A DNA stretch of 64,000 nucleotides, taken from assembly GCF_037940415.1 (NCBI RefSeq), contig NZ_CP149798.1, positions 3,837,001 through 3,901,000 on the forward strand. The letters are read 5' to 3'. Source of the DNA: Streptomyces sp. f51 (GTDB taxonomy: Bacteria > Actinomycetota > Actinomycetes > Streptomycetales > Streptomycetaceae). A model generated the notes under the pieces. That model ran no database searches, was not told where the DNA came from, and saw nothing but the letters and a program-made list of their open reading frames with translations. Positions within the stretch are counted from its first letter, which is position 1. The number at the start of each line of letters is the position of its first letter. This document shows positions 1-8,881 of this stretch, one piece after another. Made by a program: the position numbers and the translations under genes.

Positions 1-525
1 GAGCGCGGCGAGCGGTTCGTCCAGCAGCAGCAGCCGGGGACGGGTGGCGAGGGCGCGGGCGACGGCGACCCGCTGCGCCTGCCCGCCGGAGAGCCGGCGC
101 GGCCTGGTCCCGGCGAACTCGGCGAGGCCCATGCGCTCCAGCCACGCGGCCGCCTGCGCCCGGGCCTCCGCCTTGGACGCACCCTGACAGCGCGGCCCGA
201 AGGCCACGTTGTCGAGCGCGGACAGATGCGGGAAGAGCAGATAGTCCTGGAAGACGACGCCGACGGGCCGGGACTCGGGCGGCGTGCGGTCCAACGGGGC
301 GCCGTCCAGCCGCAGTCGGCCGCCCTCGGACAGCGGGGTGAGCCCGGCCAGCGCGCGCAGCGCCGTCGTCTTGCCAGCGCCGTTCGGGCCGAGCAGGGCC
401 ACGACCTCGCCGGGGGCGGCGCTCAGTTCGATGTCGAGCAGGAACGAGCCGCGCCGGACGACGAGCCGGGCGTCGAGGCCCGTGCCGCCCGGCTCGGCGC
501 TCTCCGGCGGGTTCGTCGCGGTCAT
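1..525 (-). CDS. modC: Molybdate ABC transporter ATP-binding protein ModC (3' end outside window)
   Basis: ATPase of the molybdate importer. The visible 175 residues carry Walker A (GPNGAGKTT, about residues 46-54), the Q-loop region (VVFQDYLLFPHLS), the ABC signature LSGGQAQR, and Walker B LLLLDEP. The C-terminal part, including any TOBE domain, lies beyond the left edge. The ATG overlaps the modB stop as ATGA, so the two are translationally coupled. The molybdate assignment rests on the ModA and ModB neighbours; alone it would only be a generic importer ATPase. Confidence 0.93.
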   Translation of the reverse strand, partial: MTATNPPESAEPGGTGLDARLVVRRGSFLLDIELSAAPGEVVALLGPNGAGKTTALRALAGLTPLSEGGRLRLDGAPLDRTPPESRPVGVVFQDYLLFPHLSALDNVAFGPRCQGASKAEARAQAAAWLERMGLAEFAGTRPRRLSGGQAQRVAVARALATRPRLLLLDEPLAAL

Positions 526-1409
526 GAGGCCGCCGTCATCCAGCGGTCCCGCAGTCCGGCGAGGACCGCGACCGAGACCAGCAGCAGGACGAGACTCAGG
601 GCGATCGCGGCGTCGGGGTCGCTCTGGAGGGCCAGGTAGACGGCCAGCGGCATGGTCTGGGTGCGGCCGGGGAAGTTGCCCGCGAAGGTGATCGTCGCGC
701 CGAACTCGCCGAGGGCGCGGGCCCAGGCCAGCACGGAACCGGCGGCGATGCCGGGGGCGATGAGCGGCAGGGTGACCCGGCGGAACGCGGTGAAACGGGA
801 GGCGCCGAGGGTCATGGCGGCCTCCTCGTAGCGCGGGTCGGCCGCCCGCAGGGTGCCTTCCACGCTGATCACCAGGAAGGGCATCGCGACGAAGGCCTCG
901 GCCACGACCACTCCGGCCGTGGTGAAGGGAAGCGTGATCCCGAACCACGCGTCGAGCAGCCTGCCCACGACACCGTTGCGGCCGAGGGCCAGCAGCAGCG
1001 CGACACCGCCGACCACCGGGGGCAGGACGAGGGGCAGGGTGACCAGGGCCCGTACGAGTCCGCGCCCCGGGAACTCCGTACGCGCCAGCAGCCAGGCGAG
1101 CGGCACCCCGAGCACCAGGCTCACGGCGGTGGCCGAGGTCGCCGAGAGCAGGGACAGCTGGAGCGCCTGCCAGACCTCGGGCTTGGCCAGCTGTTCCGGC
1201 AGGCTGTGCCAGGGCGCCCGTACGAGCAGCGCGACCAGCGGGAGCAGCAGGAACGCGAGCCCGACGAGGGCCGGGAGCAGCAGGGGAAGGGGTGTGCGGC
1301 CCCGCACCCGGCCCCCTGCCCGCGTCCGGCCGCGCCCGGGCCGCGGCCCACCCACGAGGGTGTCGGCCGGGGCACCGGACTTGTCGAGCGAGGTCACGGG
1401 ATCACTCAC
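522..1409 (-). CDS. modB: Molybdate ABC transporter permease ModB
   Basis: Inner-membrane channel subunit of the molybdate importer, 295 residues, GTG start. After a basic, Pro/Gly-rich N-terminus of about 40 residues come roughly six hydrophobic segments. The cytoplasmic EAA loop that docks onto ModC is visible as EEAAMTLGASRFTAFRRVTLP. The family is usually about 225-270 residues, so the N-terminus is somewhat long and the true start could be internal. It lies 121 bp behind modA and overlaps modC by four bases. Confidence 0.93.
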   Translation of the reverse strand: MSDPVTSLDKSGAPADTLVGGPRPGRGRTRAGGRVRGRTPLPLLLPALVGLAFLLLPLVALLVRAPWHSLPEQLAKPEVWQALQLSLLSATSATAVSLVLGVPLAWLLARTEFPGRGLVRALVTLPLVLPPVVGGVALLLALGRNGVVGRLLDAWFGITLPFTTAGVVVAEAFVAMPFLVISVEGTLRAADPRYEEAAMTLGASRFTAFRRVTLPLIAPGIAAGSVLAWARALGEFGATITFAGNFPGRTQTMPLAVYLALQSDPDAAIALSLVLLLVSVAVLAGLRDRWMTAAS

Positions 1410-1530
1410 GGCTTCGGGAGACGGGTTCGGGGCGGCCGGGACGCGGACGGACCCGGACCGCGGGGGTCGGGGTGCGGGCCGACCGGATGCCGCGAGGGCC
1501 GGGGCGCGGTCGGGTCCCGTACGGCGAGGG

Positions 1531-2376
1531 TCAGGAGGTGGGCTTCAGGAAGCCGGCCTCCGTCAGCACCTTCTGGCCCTCAGGGGACTGCACCAGCGCG
1601 ATGAACGCCTTGGCCGCGGCCGTGTTGGGCGCGTCCTTGAGCAGGGCGATCGGGTAGTCGTTGATGGCGTCGGCGGACTCGGGGAACTCCACGCCCTCCA
1701 CCTTGTCACCCCCGGCCTTCACATCGGTCTTGTACACGACCGCCGCGTCGGCCTCCTTCAGCTCCACCTTGGTCAGGGCGCTCTTGACGTCCTGCTCGTA
1801 GGAGACGGGGGTGAGCTTCAGCTTGCTCGCGTCCAGCGCCTTCTGCGCGGCGGCGCCGCACGGCACGGTCTTGTCGCACAGGACGACCTTGAGCCCGGAC
1901 TTGGTGAGGTCCTTCAGGGAGGCGACCTTGTGCGGGTTGCCGGGCAGGGTGGCGATCTCCAGCTGGTTGCGCACGAAGGTGGCGGGAGTGGTCGCCGCGT
2001 CGCCCTTGTCGGTCACGATGGCCATCGTCTTGGGGCTGGCCGCGGCGAAGACGTCCGCCGGGGCGCCGCCCGTGATGCTCGCGGCGAGGCTGTCGCTGCC
2101 GCCGAAGCTGAAGGTGACCTTGGTGCCCGGGTGGGCCTTCTCGAACTGCTGGCCAAGGGCCGTGAAGCTCTCCTTCAGTGAGGCGGCCGCGAACACGGTC
2201 ACCGTGCCCGACAGCTTCGAGGACGAGGACGCGGACGACTTCTTCGCGTCCGAGGAGCCGGACGAGCCGTCCGAGGAGGAGCAGGCGCTCAGCGCCAGCA
2301 GCGCGGCGGCACCGACGCCGGCCGCCTGAAGGGTCCGGGTGGTACGGCGGGTCCGGCGCGCGGATCGGGTCGTCAC
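1531..2376 (-). CDS. modA: Molybdate-binding lipoprotein ModA
   Basis: Extracytoplasmic molybdate/tungstate-binding protein, 281 residues. The GTG start was chosen because GAGGGAG stands about nine bases upstream and it gives a proper lipoprotein signal: basic n-region (TTRSARRTRR), hydrophobic core, lipobox LSAC with Cys at about residue 32, then a Ser-rich linker. The mature part begins GTVTVFAAASLKESF, characteristic of the ModA family. An open frame continues upstream to 2625 but has no signal peptide logic. First gene of modABC. Confidence 0.94.
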   Translation of the reverse strand: MTTRSARRTRRTTRTLQAAGVGAAALLALSACSSSDGSSGSSDAKKSSASSSSKLSGTVTVFAAASLKESFTALGQQFEKAHPGTKVTFSFGGSDSLAASITGGAPADVFAAASPKTMAIVTDKGDAATTPATFVRNQLEIATLPGNPHKVASLKDLTKSGLKVVLCDKTVPCGAAAQKALDASKLKLTPVSYEQDVKSALTKVELKEADAAVVYKTDVKAGGDKVEGVEFPESADAINDYPIALLKDAPNTAAAKAFIALVQSPEGQKVLTEAGFLKPTS

Positions 2377-2399
2377 GGATCTACTCCCTCGAAGACTCT

Positions 2400-2500
2400 G
2401 AGGCTCGCTGGAGCCTCCGTCGTGATCCTCAGTCCTGAAGCTCACGTTCTGCAATGGCCTGATCATACTTCCGCATATGCGAGCTGGAAGTCTCCTGTCG
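2400..2500 (-). promoter_or_regulatory. Probable modA promoter with palindromic operator and leader hairpin
   Basis: On the minus strand TATGAT (complement of 2462-2467) is a good -10 hexamer. The perfect 10-bp palindrome CGCATATGCG (2472-2481) lies just upstream, where the -35/-10 spacer would be, which is the usual MerR operator position. A MerR/TOBE gene lies 0.7 kb away. The leader contains a GAGGCT/AGCCTC hairpin at 2400-2417. Binding is inferred only; the -35 box is poor. Confidence 0.45.
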
Positions 2501-2594
2501 TATCGCATGAGCTGTGCCCAGTGGCTTCGGATGTACGCATGTGCGTTTGCCCGGGACCGCCCGCGGGGTACGGTCCACCGGGAGGTGCTGTCCA

Positions 2595-3092
2595 GTGAGC
2601 CAGTCCCTGACGGAGCCGACACCACCGGCTCCCCCGCTCGCGGAACTCGCGCTGACCGGTGACCTCGCCCGGCCCGCCCTGCTGACCGTGCCCGATCTGC
2701 TCGCCTGGCCCCAGCACCGGGTGCGGGTCGCCTTCGAGTGCGCCACCAGCGGGGTGCGGCACCACGGATTCGAGGGCCCTCTGCTGCACGACGTCCTGCG
2801 GGACGCGGGCCCCCGCTTCGACCCGTCCCGGCGCAAGGACCGGCTGCGCTTCCTCATCGCGGTGGCCGGCGCGGACGGCCATCACGCGCTGCTCACGTGG
2901 GCCGAGATCGACCCCGACTTCGCGGACGCACCGGTGCTGCTGGCGGTCGGCATCGACGGCACCCCGCTGGACCGGGCGGGACCGCAGCTGGTTCTGCCGC
3001 AGGACCGGTGCGGAGCCCGGCATATCAGCGGGATCGACACCATCAGGGTGGACGGCTGTTACCCGTCCTGGCCGGGCGGGCCCACCGGCTGA
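2595..3092 (+). CDS. Small molybdopterin-domain oxidoreductase-like protein
   Basis: 165 residues resembling the molybdopterin-binding domain of sulfite oxidase/YedY-type enzymes reduced to a single domain. FECATSG (Cys about residue 49) sits where the Mo-ligating cysteine would be, followed by GVRHHGFEGPLLHDVLRDAG and a C-terminal RHISGIDTIRV segment. GTG start with GGAGG nine bases upstream. No signal peptide. It is divergent from modA, which fits a Mo-dependent function. The substrate is unknown, and it may be a cofactor-binding rather than catalytic protein. Confidence 0.72.
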   Translation: MSQSLTEPTPPAPPLAELALTGDLARPALLTVPDLLAWPQHRVRVAFECATSGVRHHGFEGPLLHDVLRDAGPRFDPSRRKDRLRFLIAVAGADGHHALLTWAEIDPDFADAPVLLAVGIDGTPLDRAGPQLVLPQDRCGARHISGIDTIRVDGCYPSWPGGPTG

Positions 3093-3132
3093 GCGTCGGC
3101 GCTCCCTCAGCGCGCCCGCGCCCGGCGGCAGG

Positions 3133-3528
3133 TCAGGCGCGGTCGATGTGCACGTTGGTCGACTTCACCTTGGCGGTGGCCTCCACGCCGACCTCCAGGC
3201 CCAGTTCCTCGACGGCCTCCCGGGTCAGCAGCGAGACCAGCCGGTGGGGGCCGGCCTGGATCTCCACCTGGGCCGCGACGTCACCGAGCTTGACGGCGGT
3301 GACGATGCCGGGGAAGGAGTTGCGGACGGAGGTGTACGGGCTGACGCCCTCCTCGCCCCCGGCTCCGGCCAGTTCGACCGAGAACGCGGCGAGGTCGCGG
3401 CCCTCGATGAGGCGCCGGCCGCTGTCGTCCCGGTGCGTGGCCACCCGTCCGGCGTCCGCCCAGCGACGGGCGGTGTCGGGGCTCACGCCGAGGAGCCGGG
3501 CGGCCTGGCCGATGGTGTAGGACTGCAT
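3133..3528 (-). CDS. MerR-type HTH / TOBE-domain molybdate-responsive regulator
   Basis: 131 residues. Residues about 4-50 (YTIGQAARLLGVSPDTARRW, then GRRLIEGRDL) form a MerR/excisionase-type winged helix. Residues about 62-131, starting SVRNSFPGIVTAVKLGDV and ending AKVKSTNVHIDRA, form one Mop/TOBE domain, which binds molybdate or tungstate. This layout matches one-component oxyanion sensors. Next to modABC it probably controls molybdate uptake. An alternative role is a Mo-storage-like protein with a vestigial HTH, less likely since the HTH is intact. Confidence 0.85.
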   Translation of the reverse strand: MQSYTIGQAARLLGVSPDTARRWADAGRVATHRDDSGRRLIEGRDLAAFSVELAGAGGEEGVSPYTSVRNSFPGIVTAVKLGDVAAQVEIQAGPHRLVSLLTREAVEELGLEVGVEATAKVKSTNVHIDRA

Positions 3529-3611
3529 GGGCGCGACGATAGGCAGGTGCTTCACACCCCTGCAAGCCGGACCCCGGGCGCGGCGCGAGCGGTGGTGAGC
3601 AGGCCGGTCGT

Positions 3612-4970
3612 TCAGCGGCCGCGTTCCCTGGCGTCCGCGTAGGAGCGGAGGAACAGGGCCTCGACATGGGCCATGTGCTCGATCTCGGTCGGGTCGACGC
3701 TCTCGTTGGGCGCGTGGATGAGGCACTTGGGCTCCTCCACGCCCATGAGGACGATCTCGGCGCGGGGGTAGGTCTCGGCGAGGACGTTGCACAGCGGGAT
3801 GGAGCCCCCCTGACCGAGGAACGCCATGGGTCTGCCGTAGACCTCGTTCATGGCGCGGCCGAGCGCCGCGTAGGCGGGGCCGTCGGTGGCCGCCTTGAAC
3901 GGGGCGCCGGCGCTCTCGTCCTCGACGCGCACCCGCACTCCCCAGGGCGCGGCCCCGGTGAGATGCCGGGTGAGGGCAGCGCGGGCGGTGGCCGGGGCCG
4001 TGCCGGGCGGGATCCGCAGGCTCACCCGGGCCCGCGCGGTGGGCGGCACCGCGGCGGCGGAGCCGACCACCGGGGGGCAGTCGACGCCGAGGATCGTGAC
4101 GGCGGGGCGGGCCCACAGCCGGTCGGCGACCGTGCCGGTTCCGGTGAGCCGGACGCCGTCCAGGACTCCGGCGTCGGCGCGGAACTGCTCCTCGTCGTAG
4201 CCGACGCCCTCCCAGGTGCCCTCGCAGTCGAGCCCCTCGACGCGGGTGGCGCCCGTGGCCGGGTCGCGCAGGGTGGAGAGCAGCTGGATCAGCGCGGCGA
4301 GCGCGTCCGGGGCCGGGCCGCCGAACATGCCCGAGTGGATCTCTCCGGCCAGGGTGTCGACGGTGACGACGACGTTGACGAGGCCGCGCAGGGTGACGGT
4401 GGCGGTGCCGGTGCCGACCTCGGCGTTGCCGGTGTCGCACACCAGCAGGGCGTCCGCGAGGAACTGCTCCGGGTGCTGGGCGACGTAGCTCTCCAGGCCG
4501 CCCGTGCCCTGTTCCTCCGAGCCCTCGGCGACGAACTTCAGGCCGACCGGGAGGTCGTCGCCGAGCGCGCGCAGGGCGGTCAGGTGCATCACGATGTTGC
4601 CCTTGCAGTCCGCGGTGCCGCGCCCGTACCAGCGGCCGTCGCGTTCGGTGAGGGCGAAGGGCGGTGTGGTCCAGGCGTCGTCGTCGAGCGGTGGCTGGAC
4701 GTCGTAGTGGCAGTACAGCAGCACGGTGGGGGCGCCGGGCGGCGGCGGGCGGTGGCCGATGACCGCGTGGCTCCCGTCGGGTGTCTCGGCGAGATGGACG
4801 TCGTGGAGTCCCGCCTCGGTGAAGGCGTCCGCCACCCACTGCGCGGCCCGCCTGCACTCCTCGGGCGGGTACTGGCGCGGGTCGGCGACGGAGGGGATGG
4901 CGACCAGTTCGGCCAGGTCCGTCCTGGCCCGGCCCATCAAGCCGGCGATCCTCCCGGCGAGTTCGGACAT
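3612..4970 (-). CDS. M20 family zinc dipeptidase/peptidase
   Basis: Cytoplasmic metallopeptidase, 452 residues, a usual length for the M20 (ArgE/DapE/carnosinase) family. Motifs in order: YCHYDVQP (metal His88 and Asp90), GRGTADCKGNI (bridging Asp about 121), AEGSEEQGTGG (catalytic and metal Glu about 152-153), and the dimerisation domain starting around MFGGPAPDA. It follows the small membrane protein by two bases and sits in an operon with an amino-acid permease, so hydrolysis of imported or salvaged dipeptides is plausible. Specificity cannot be read from sequence. Confidence 0.88.
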   Translation of the reverse strand: MSELAGRIAGLMGRARTDLAELVAIPSVADPRQYPPEECRRAAQWVADAFTEAGLHDVHLAETPDGSHAVIGHRPPPPGAPTVLLYCHYDVQPPLDDDAWTTPPFALTERDGRWYGRGTADCKGNIVMHLTALRALGDDLPVGLKFVAEGSEEQGTGGLESYVAQHPEQFLADALLVCDTGNAEVGTGTATVTLRGLVNVVVTVDTLAGEIHSGMFGGPAPDALAALIQLLSTLRDPATGATRVEGLDCEGTWEGVGYDEEQFRADAGVLDGVRLTGTGTVADRLWARPAVTILGVDCPPVVGSAAAVPPTARARVSLRIPPGTAPATARAALTRHLTGAAPWGVRVRVEDESAGAPFKAATDGPAYAALGRAMNEVYGRPMAFLGQGGSIPLCNVLAETYPRAEIVLMGVEEPKCLIHAPNESVDPTEIEHMAHVEALFLRSYADARERGR

Positions 4971-4972
4971 GG

Positions 4973-5410
4973 TCACCGCCTCACCGTGTCGTCGGTCTTC
5001 AGGTCGTCGAGCTTGTCGTTGATCTTGTCCAGCTTCTCCGGGCAGTAGATCTCGATGATCGTGGCCTCCGCGCGGAGCGCCCTGCCGTCGCCGATGACGG
5101 GCCGCTGGCCGACGAACGCGGCGCCGTTGGACACGTTGATCTTCCACAGCGCCGACTTGAGGGCACTGGCGGGATCGTCGCAGACCAGGCCGCCGTCGGT
5201 ACCCAGCACGCTGGCGATCAACTCGGTGTCGGGGCGCGGGAGTCCGGCCTTGACCGCGGCGTCGGCGAGCTCGTTGGCCTTGCTCGTGGCCTTGTTGTTC
5301 GTCGTGATGGCCTTGTAGCGCACGAGTCCGGCCACGACGAGGCCGAGCAGGATGACGATCGCGCCGTAGTAGATCCACTTGTGCTCGGATGCGAACCGGG
5401 TGGGACTCAT
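4973..5410 (-). CDS. Small single-pass membrane protein, unknown function
   Basis: 145 residues. An N-terminal transmembrane helix (WIYYGAIVILLGLVVAGLV, about residues 12-30) is followed by a polar domain ending in a charged Lys/Asp-rich helix (CPEKLDKINDKLDDLKTDD). Two cysteines (VCDDP, IYCPEK) could form a disulfide if the domain is outside. The ATG overlaps the permease stop (ATGA) with GGAGGCGG upstream, so it is translationally coupled to the transporter and may be an accessory subunit. No family recognised. Confidence 0.8.
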   Translation of the reverse strand: MSPTRFASEHKWIYYGAIVILLGLVVAGLVRYKAITTNNKATSKANELADAAVKAGLPRPDTELIASVLGTDGGLVCDDPASALKSALWKINVSNGAAFVGQRPVIGDGRALRAEATIIEIYCPEKLDKINDKLDDLKTDDTVRR

Positions 5411-6876
5411 GCCCCCGCCTCCTCCTCGCGAGCCGCCTCCGACTGCCAGCTCGGCTTGCGGAACTTGAGGAACGCCCAGGGGATCAGCAGACCGAGGACG
5501 CCGAGTCCGCAGCCGATGATGACGACGTACACCACCACGCTGTTGCTGCCGAACTGGGAGGGCGGCACGAAACCGATGGCCATGGCGGCGGCCGAGGCCA
5601 GGAACCCGACGACGCACACCAGGGTCAGCGCCGGGACGCGGTAGCCGCGCGGGTGGTCGGGCTGGTTCTTCCGCAGCCGGATCGCCGCGACGAACATCAG
5701 CAGATAGACGATGAGGTACACCTGCGTGGTGATCGTCGAGAAGATCCAGTACACGTTGGAGACGTTCGGGATGAAGGCGTAGCCCAGCGCGATCACCGTG
5801 GTCACGACGCCCTGGGTCACCAGGATGTTCTGCTGGATGCCGAAGCGGTTCAGCTGCTGGAGGTACGGCGGCAGATAGCCCTCGCTGCGGGAGATCTCCA
5901 GCAGGCCCTTGGAGGGCCCGGCGAGCCAGGTCAGCATGCCGGCCAGCGACGCCGAGATCAGCATCACCGCCGCGATCGGTGTCATCCAGCCGATGTCGAA
6001 GTACGAGAAGAACGCGTCGAACGCCTGCATGACACCGGCGGTGAGGCTGGTCTGGTCGGCGGGCACCACCCAGCTGATGGCCAGCGCGGGCAGGATGAAG
6101 ATCAGCAGCACCAGGCCCATCGCCAGGAACATCGACTTCGGGTATTCCTTCGCCGGGTCCTTCAGCGAGGACACATGGACGGCGTTCATCTCCATGCCGG
6201 AGTACGAGAGGAAGTTGTTGACGATCAGGACGAGGCTGGCCAGGCCCGTCCACTCCGGCAGCAGATGGCTCGCCGTCATGGGCGCGGCCGACGGGTTGCC
6301 CTGGGCCAGGAAGACCATGCCGAGCACGACGAGGATCGTGCCGGGCACCAGGGTGCCGATGACCAGGCCCCAACTGGACAGCCCGGCCAGGGCCTTGGTG
6401 CCGCGCGAGGAGACCCAGACGCCGGTCCAGTACAGGACCACGATGACGATGGCGGTGTAGAGACCGCTGGAGGCAAGGGCCGGGTCGATGATGTACGCGA
6501 TGGTGCTCGCCACGAAGGCCAGCAGGCTCGGGTAGTAGAAGATCGTCATCGCGAACTGGCACCACACGGCGAGGAATCCGAGCGGCTTGGACAGTCCCTC
6601 GCTCACCCAGCGGTAGACACCGCCGTTCCAGCCCGAGGCCAGTTCCGCCGAGACCAGGGCGGTCGGCAGCAGGAACACGATCGCCGGGACGAGGTAGAGG
6701 AACACACAGGCGAGCCCGTACACCGCCATGGTGGGGGCGGCCCGCAGACTCGCGACCGAGGCGGTCGTCATGAGGGCCAGCGTCAGCCAGGTGAGCCGTG
6801 GCGCCGCCGGGATCGTGGCCCTCGCTGCCTGCGCCTTCTGCCGTGGCGCGTCCGCGGGCATGTCCATGGAGCTCAT
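5407..6876 (-). CDS. APC superfamily amino-acid permease
   Basis: Polytopic transporter, 489 residues with about 12 hydrophobic segments. The N-terminal half has the APC-type helix-1 and helix-2 region (LTWLTLALMTTASVASLR, GWNGGVYRWVSEGL). Overall it resembles the glutamate/GABA antiporter branch. The ATG at 6876 was chosen because GGGAGGCG precedes it and the cytosolic N-tail is then short. It heads an operon with a small membrane protein and an M20 dipeptidase. Substrate is inferred as amino acid; which one is open. Confidence 0.88.
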   Translation of the reverse strand: MSSMDMPADAPRQKAQAARATIPAAPRLTWLTLALMTTASVASLRAAPTMAVYGLACVFLYLVPAIVFLLPTALVSAELASGWNGGVYRWVSEGLSKPLGFLAVWCQFAMTIFYYPSLLAFVASTIAYIIDPALASSGLYTAIVIVVLYWTGVWVSSRGTKALAGLSSWGLVIGTLVPGTILVVLGMVFLAQGNPSAAPMTASHLLPEWTGLASLVLIVNNFLSYSGMEMNAVHVSSLKDPAKEYPKSMFLAMGLVLLIFILPALAISWVVPADQTSLTAGVMQAFDAFFSYFDIGWMTPIAAVMLISASLAGMLTWLAGPSKGLLEISRSEGYLPPYLQQLNRFGIQQNILVTQGVVTTVIALGYAFIPNVSNVYWIFSTITTQVYLIVYLLMFVAAIRLRKNQPDHPRGYRVPALTLVCVVGFLASAAAMAIGFVPPSQFGSNSVVVYVVIIGCGLGVLGLLIPWAFLKFRKPSWQSEAAREEEAGA

Positions 6877-7174
6877 CGGACGCCTCCCAGTCTCCGTGTC
6901 GACAGCGATGGGCCCCAGCCTCGGCGGGGACCGGGGCCACCGCGCGCGGGGTGACCCGTCCGAGTGACCGGCACCCCCGCGGGTTCCAGCGCCCAACGGC
7001 CACGGGTCCCTCACTCGTTCGGACCGCCTCGCAGGCCCTGTCGGGCGGTGGTTCCACAGGCTGGGGACGGGCCGCTCATCCGGCGGGCGGGCGGTCGGGT
7101 GCCGAGGGGAGGTGGCCGATGACAGCGGACACGGGCGCCGCCACGGACGAAGTCGCGGCGTTCCGGGCCCGGGG
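6877..7174. other. Intergenic region, permease operon promoter expected here
   Basis: About 300 bp between the permease start and the end of the next minus-strand gene. It must contain the promoter of the permease operon, but no clear -10/-35 pair, terminator hairpin or small gene was identified. Confidence 0.4.
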
Positions 7175-8767
7175 TCACCAGCCGGTCAGCAGCAGATGGT
7201 TGAGGAGGAGGGCCGTGGCCGCCTGGGCGACGAGCCAGGTCCGGGGGCGGGGGAGGAACGCCCCGGCCGGGAGCAGCCACATCGCGAACGGCAGCCAGAT
7301 GCGTTCGGTCTCCGCCTTGCTCATGCCGGAGAGATCGGCGACGAGCAGGGCCAGCAGCGCCGCGCCGACGAGAACGGCGAGCCGCGGGCCGGTGGAGTCC
7401 TCGGGGGCGCCCGCCGCGGATTCCTCGCGGGAGGGGACCGGCAGCTTCGGAGGGAGCGCCGTGATCGCCGCCGCAGTGGTCCGGACGACCGCGGGCCCCG
7501 CCCTGCGCAGTCCCGCCACGGTGGCCGGTCCCGTGATCAGTACCGTGCAGGCGAGATTCGCCCAGACCCAGTAGCCGTACGGCCTCACGCCGCCCGCCCC
7601 TTGGTAGTAGCGGACGACCAACAGGCGGTACGCCTCGAACCAGTCGAAGCCGAGCAGGGTGAACACCGTGGGTACGACGGCGAGTCCGGCCAGGGCGTAC
7701 GGAAGCGGACGGGTCCTGGAGCGGCGGCCCAGCAGCAGGACGGCGCAGGCGATCACGCAGACGAGCGTCAGACCGTAGGAGAGATACGCGGTGAGGCCGA
7801 GGAGGAGCCCGGAGGCGAGGCCGGCCGTCCGCGGCCTTGGGCCCGTCACCGCGAGGGCGAGCAGGGCCAGGGCCCAGGCCGCGACGGCCGCGAAGTAGCC
7901 GTCCGCCGAGGTGCCCATCCACACGGCCGCCGGGGCGAGGGAGAGGAAGGGCGCGGCGCGCCGCGCGAGCACCTCCCCGGCCAGGGCGCGCACGGCGACG
8001 AGCACCGCCACCCCGGCCGTCGCGCCGACGGTGACGCACCAGACGCCCGCCCAGGCCCCGCCGCCCAGGCCGATCCGGTCGAGGAGGACGAAGGTGAGGG
8101 TGGCGCCCGGCGGATGCCCGGCGATGTGCGCGGGCCAGTGGCCGGGGGAGTGCAGCAGGATGTGGTGGGTGAAGTCCCGCAGGGCGGCCGGGATGTCGTG
8201 GAAGCGGTTGACCGGCGTGATGACCTGGAGATACTCGTACCGCGTGGTGAGACGCCGGGCCACACCCCGCTCCCAGCCGTCGATCAGCGCGAGCGAGAAC
8301 GTCCACACCGTCGTCGTGCCCCACACCGCGGACAGCAGCCCGCGCCAGGGCAGGCGGGCGGCGAGGCGGGGCCCGTACGCCACCACCGCGACCGCGACGG
8401 CGATCGCGGCCGGGGTGCCGGGTCCCGTGTGGGGCCCCCAGTGCCCGTACAGCGGAGCGGCGCTGACGAACAGCGTGCCGTCGCGGTGCTCGATGACGTA
8501 GCCGACGACCGCCGCCGTCAGCACGAGCAGCGCGCCGGCCAGCACGGCGGCCAGATCCAGCCGGACGGCCCGCGGGCTCTCGCCCAGCAACGAGCGCGTC
8601 AGGCCCGGGGAGCGGGCCTCGGAACGGGCCCGGGACAGCGCCGGTGCCAGGCTCCGGCGACGTGCGCGTGGGGGAGCCGGGCGCGAGGACGCGGGGGGAT
8701 CCGGCGGGGGATCCGAGGGGGCTTCGGGGCGGTCGGGGACCAGCTCACGGGGGAGTTCGCGGTTCAC
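7175..8767 (-). CDS. Polytopic membrane protein, possible GT-C type glycosyltransferase
   Basis: 530 residues. A Pro/Arg-rich cytoplasmic N-terminus of about 65 residues is followed by 10-12 hydrophobic segments. A loop with HPPGATLTF and conserved-looking aromatic stretches (RYEYLQVITPVNRFHDIP) recalls lipid-phosphate-sugar-dependent GT-C enzymes, but no diagnostic acidic motif is certain. The GTG start sits six bases after TAGCGT on the minus strand with no ribosome site, so the transcript is probably leaderless. Monocistronic, divergent from the molybdopterin oxidoreductase. Function unknown. Confidence 0.75.
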   Translation of the reverse strand: MNRELPRELVPDRPEAPSDPPPDPPASSRPAPPRARRRSLAPALSRARSEARSPGLTRSLLGESPRAVRLDLAAVLAGALLVLTAAVVGYVIEHRDGTLFVSAAPLYGHWGPHTGPGTPAAIAVAVAVVAYGPRLAARLPWRGLLSAVWGTTTVWTFSLALIDGWERGVARRLTTRYEYLQVITPVNRFHDIPAALRDFTHHILLHSPGHWPAHIAGHPPGATLTFVLLDRIGLGGGAWAGVWCVTVGATAGVAVLVAVRALAGEVLARRAAPFLSLAPAAVWMGTSADGYFAAVAAWALALLALAVTGPRPRTAGLASGLLLGLTAYLSYGLTLVCVIACAVLLLGRRSRTRPLPYALAGLAVVPTVFTLLGFDWFEAYRLLVVRYYQGAGGVRPYGYWVWANLACTVLITGPATVAGLRRAGPAVVRTTAAAITALPPKLPVPSREESAAGAPEDSTGPRLAVLVGAALLALLVADLSGMSKAETERIWLPFAMWLLPAGAFLPRPRTWLVAQAATALLLNHLLLTGW

Positions 8768-8881
8768 CCTCGCACGCTAGGCCGGGCGGTTCCCCTCAAG
8801 GGGGCCACCGAGGTGGACGTCAGAGTTTCGTCATGGTTTGAGAACCCGTTCGGGGGGTGCCGCGGGCCTACGGTCGGGACC

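Noticed and set aside
2377..2460. Moco riboswitch in the modA leader
   Set aside because: The leader is under 100 bases with one short hairpin; it lacks the multi-stem structure of the Moco motif.
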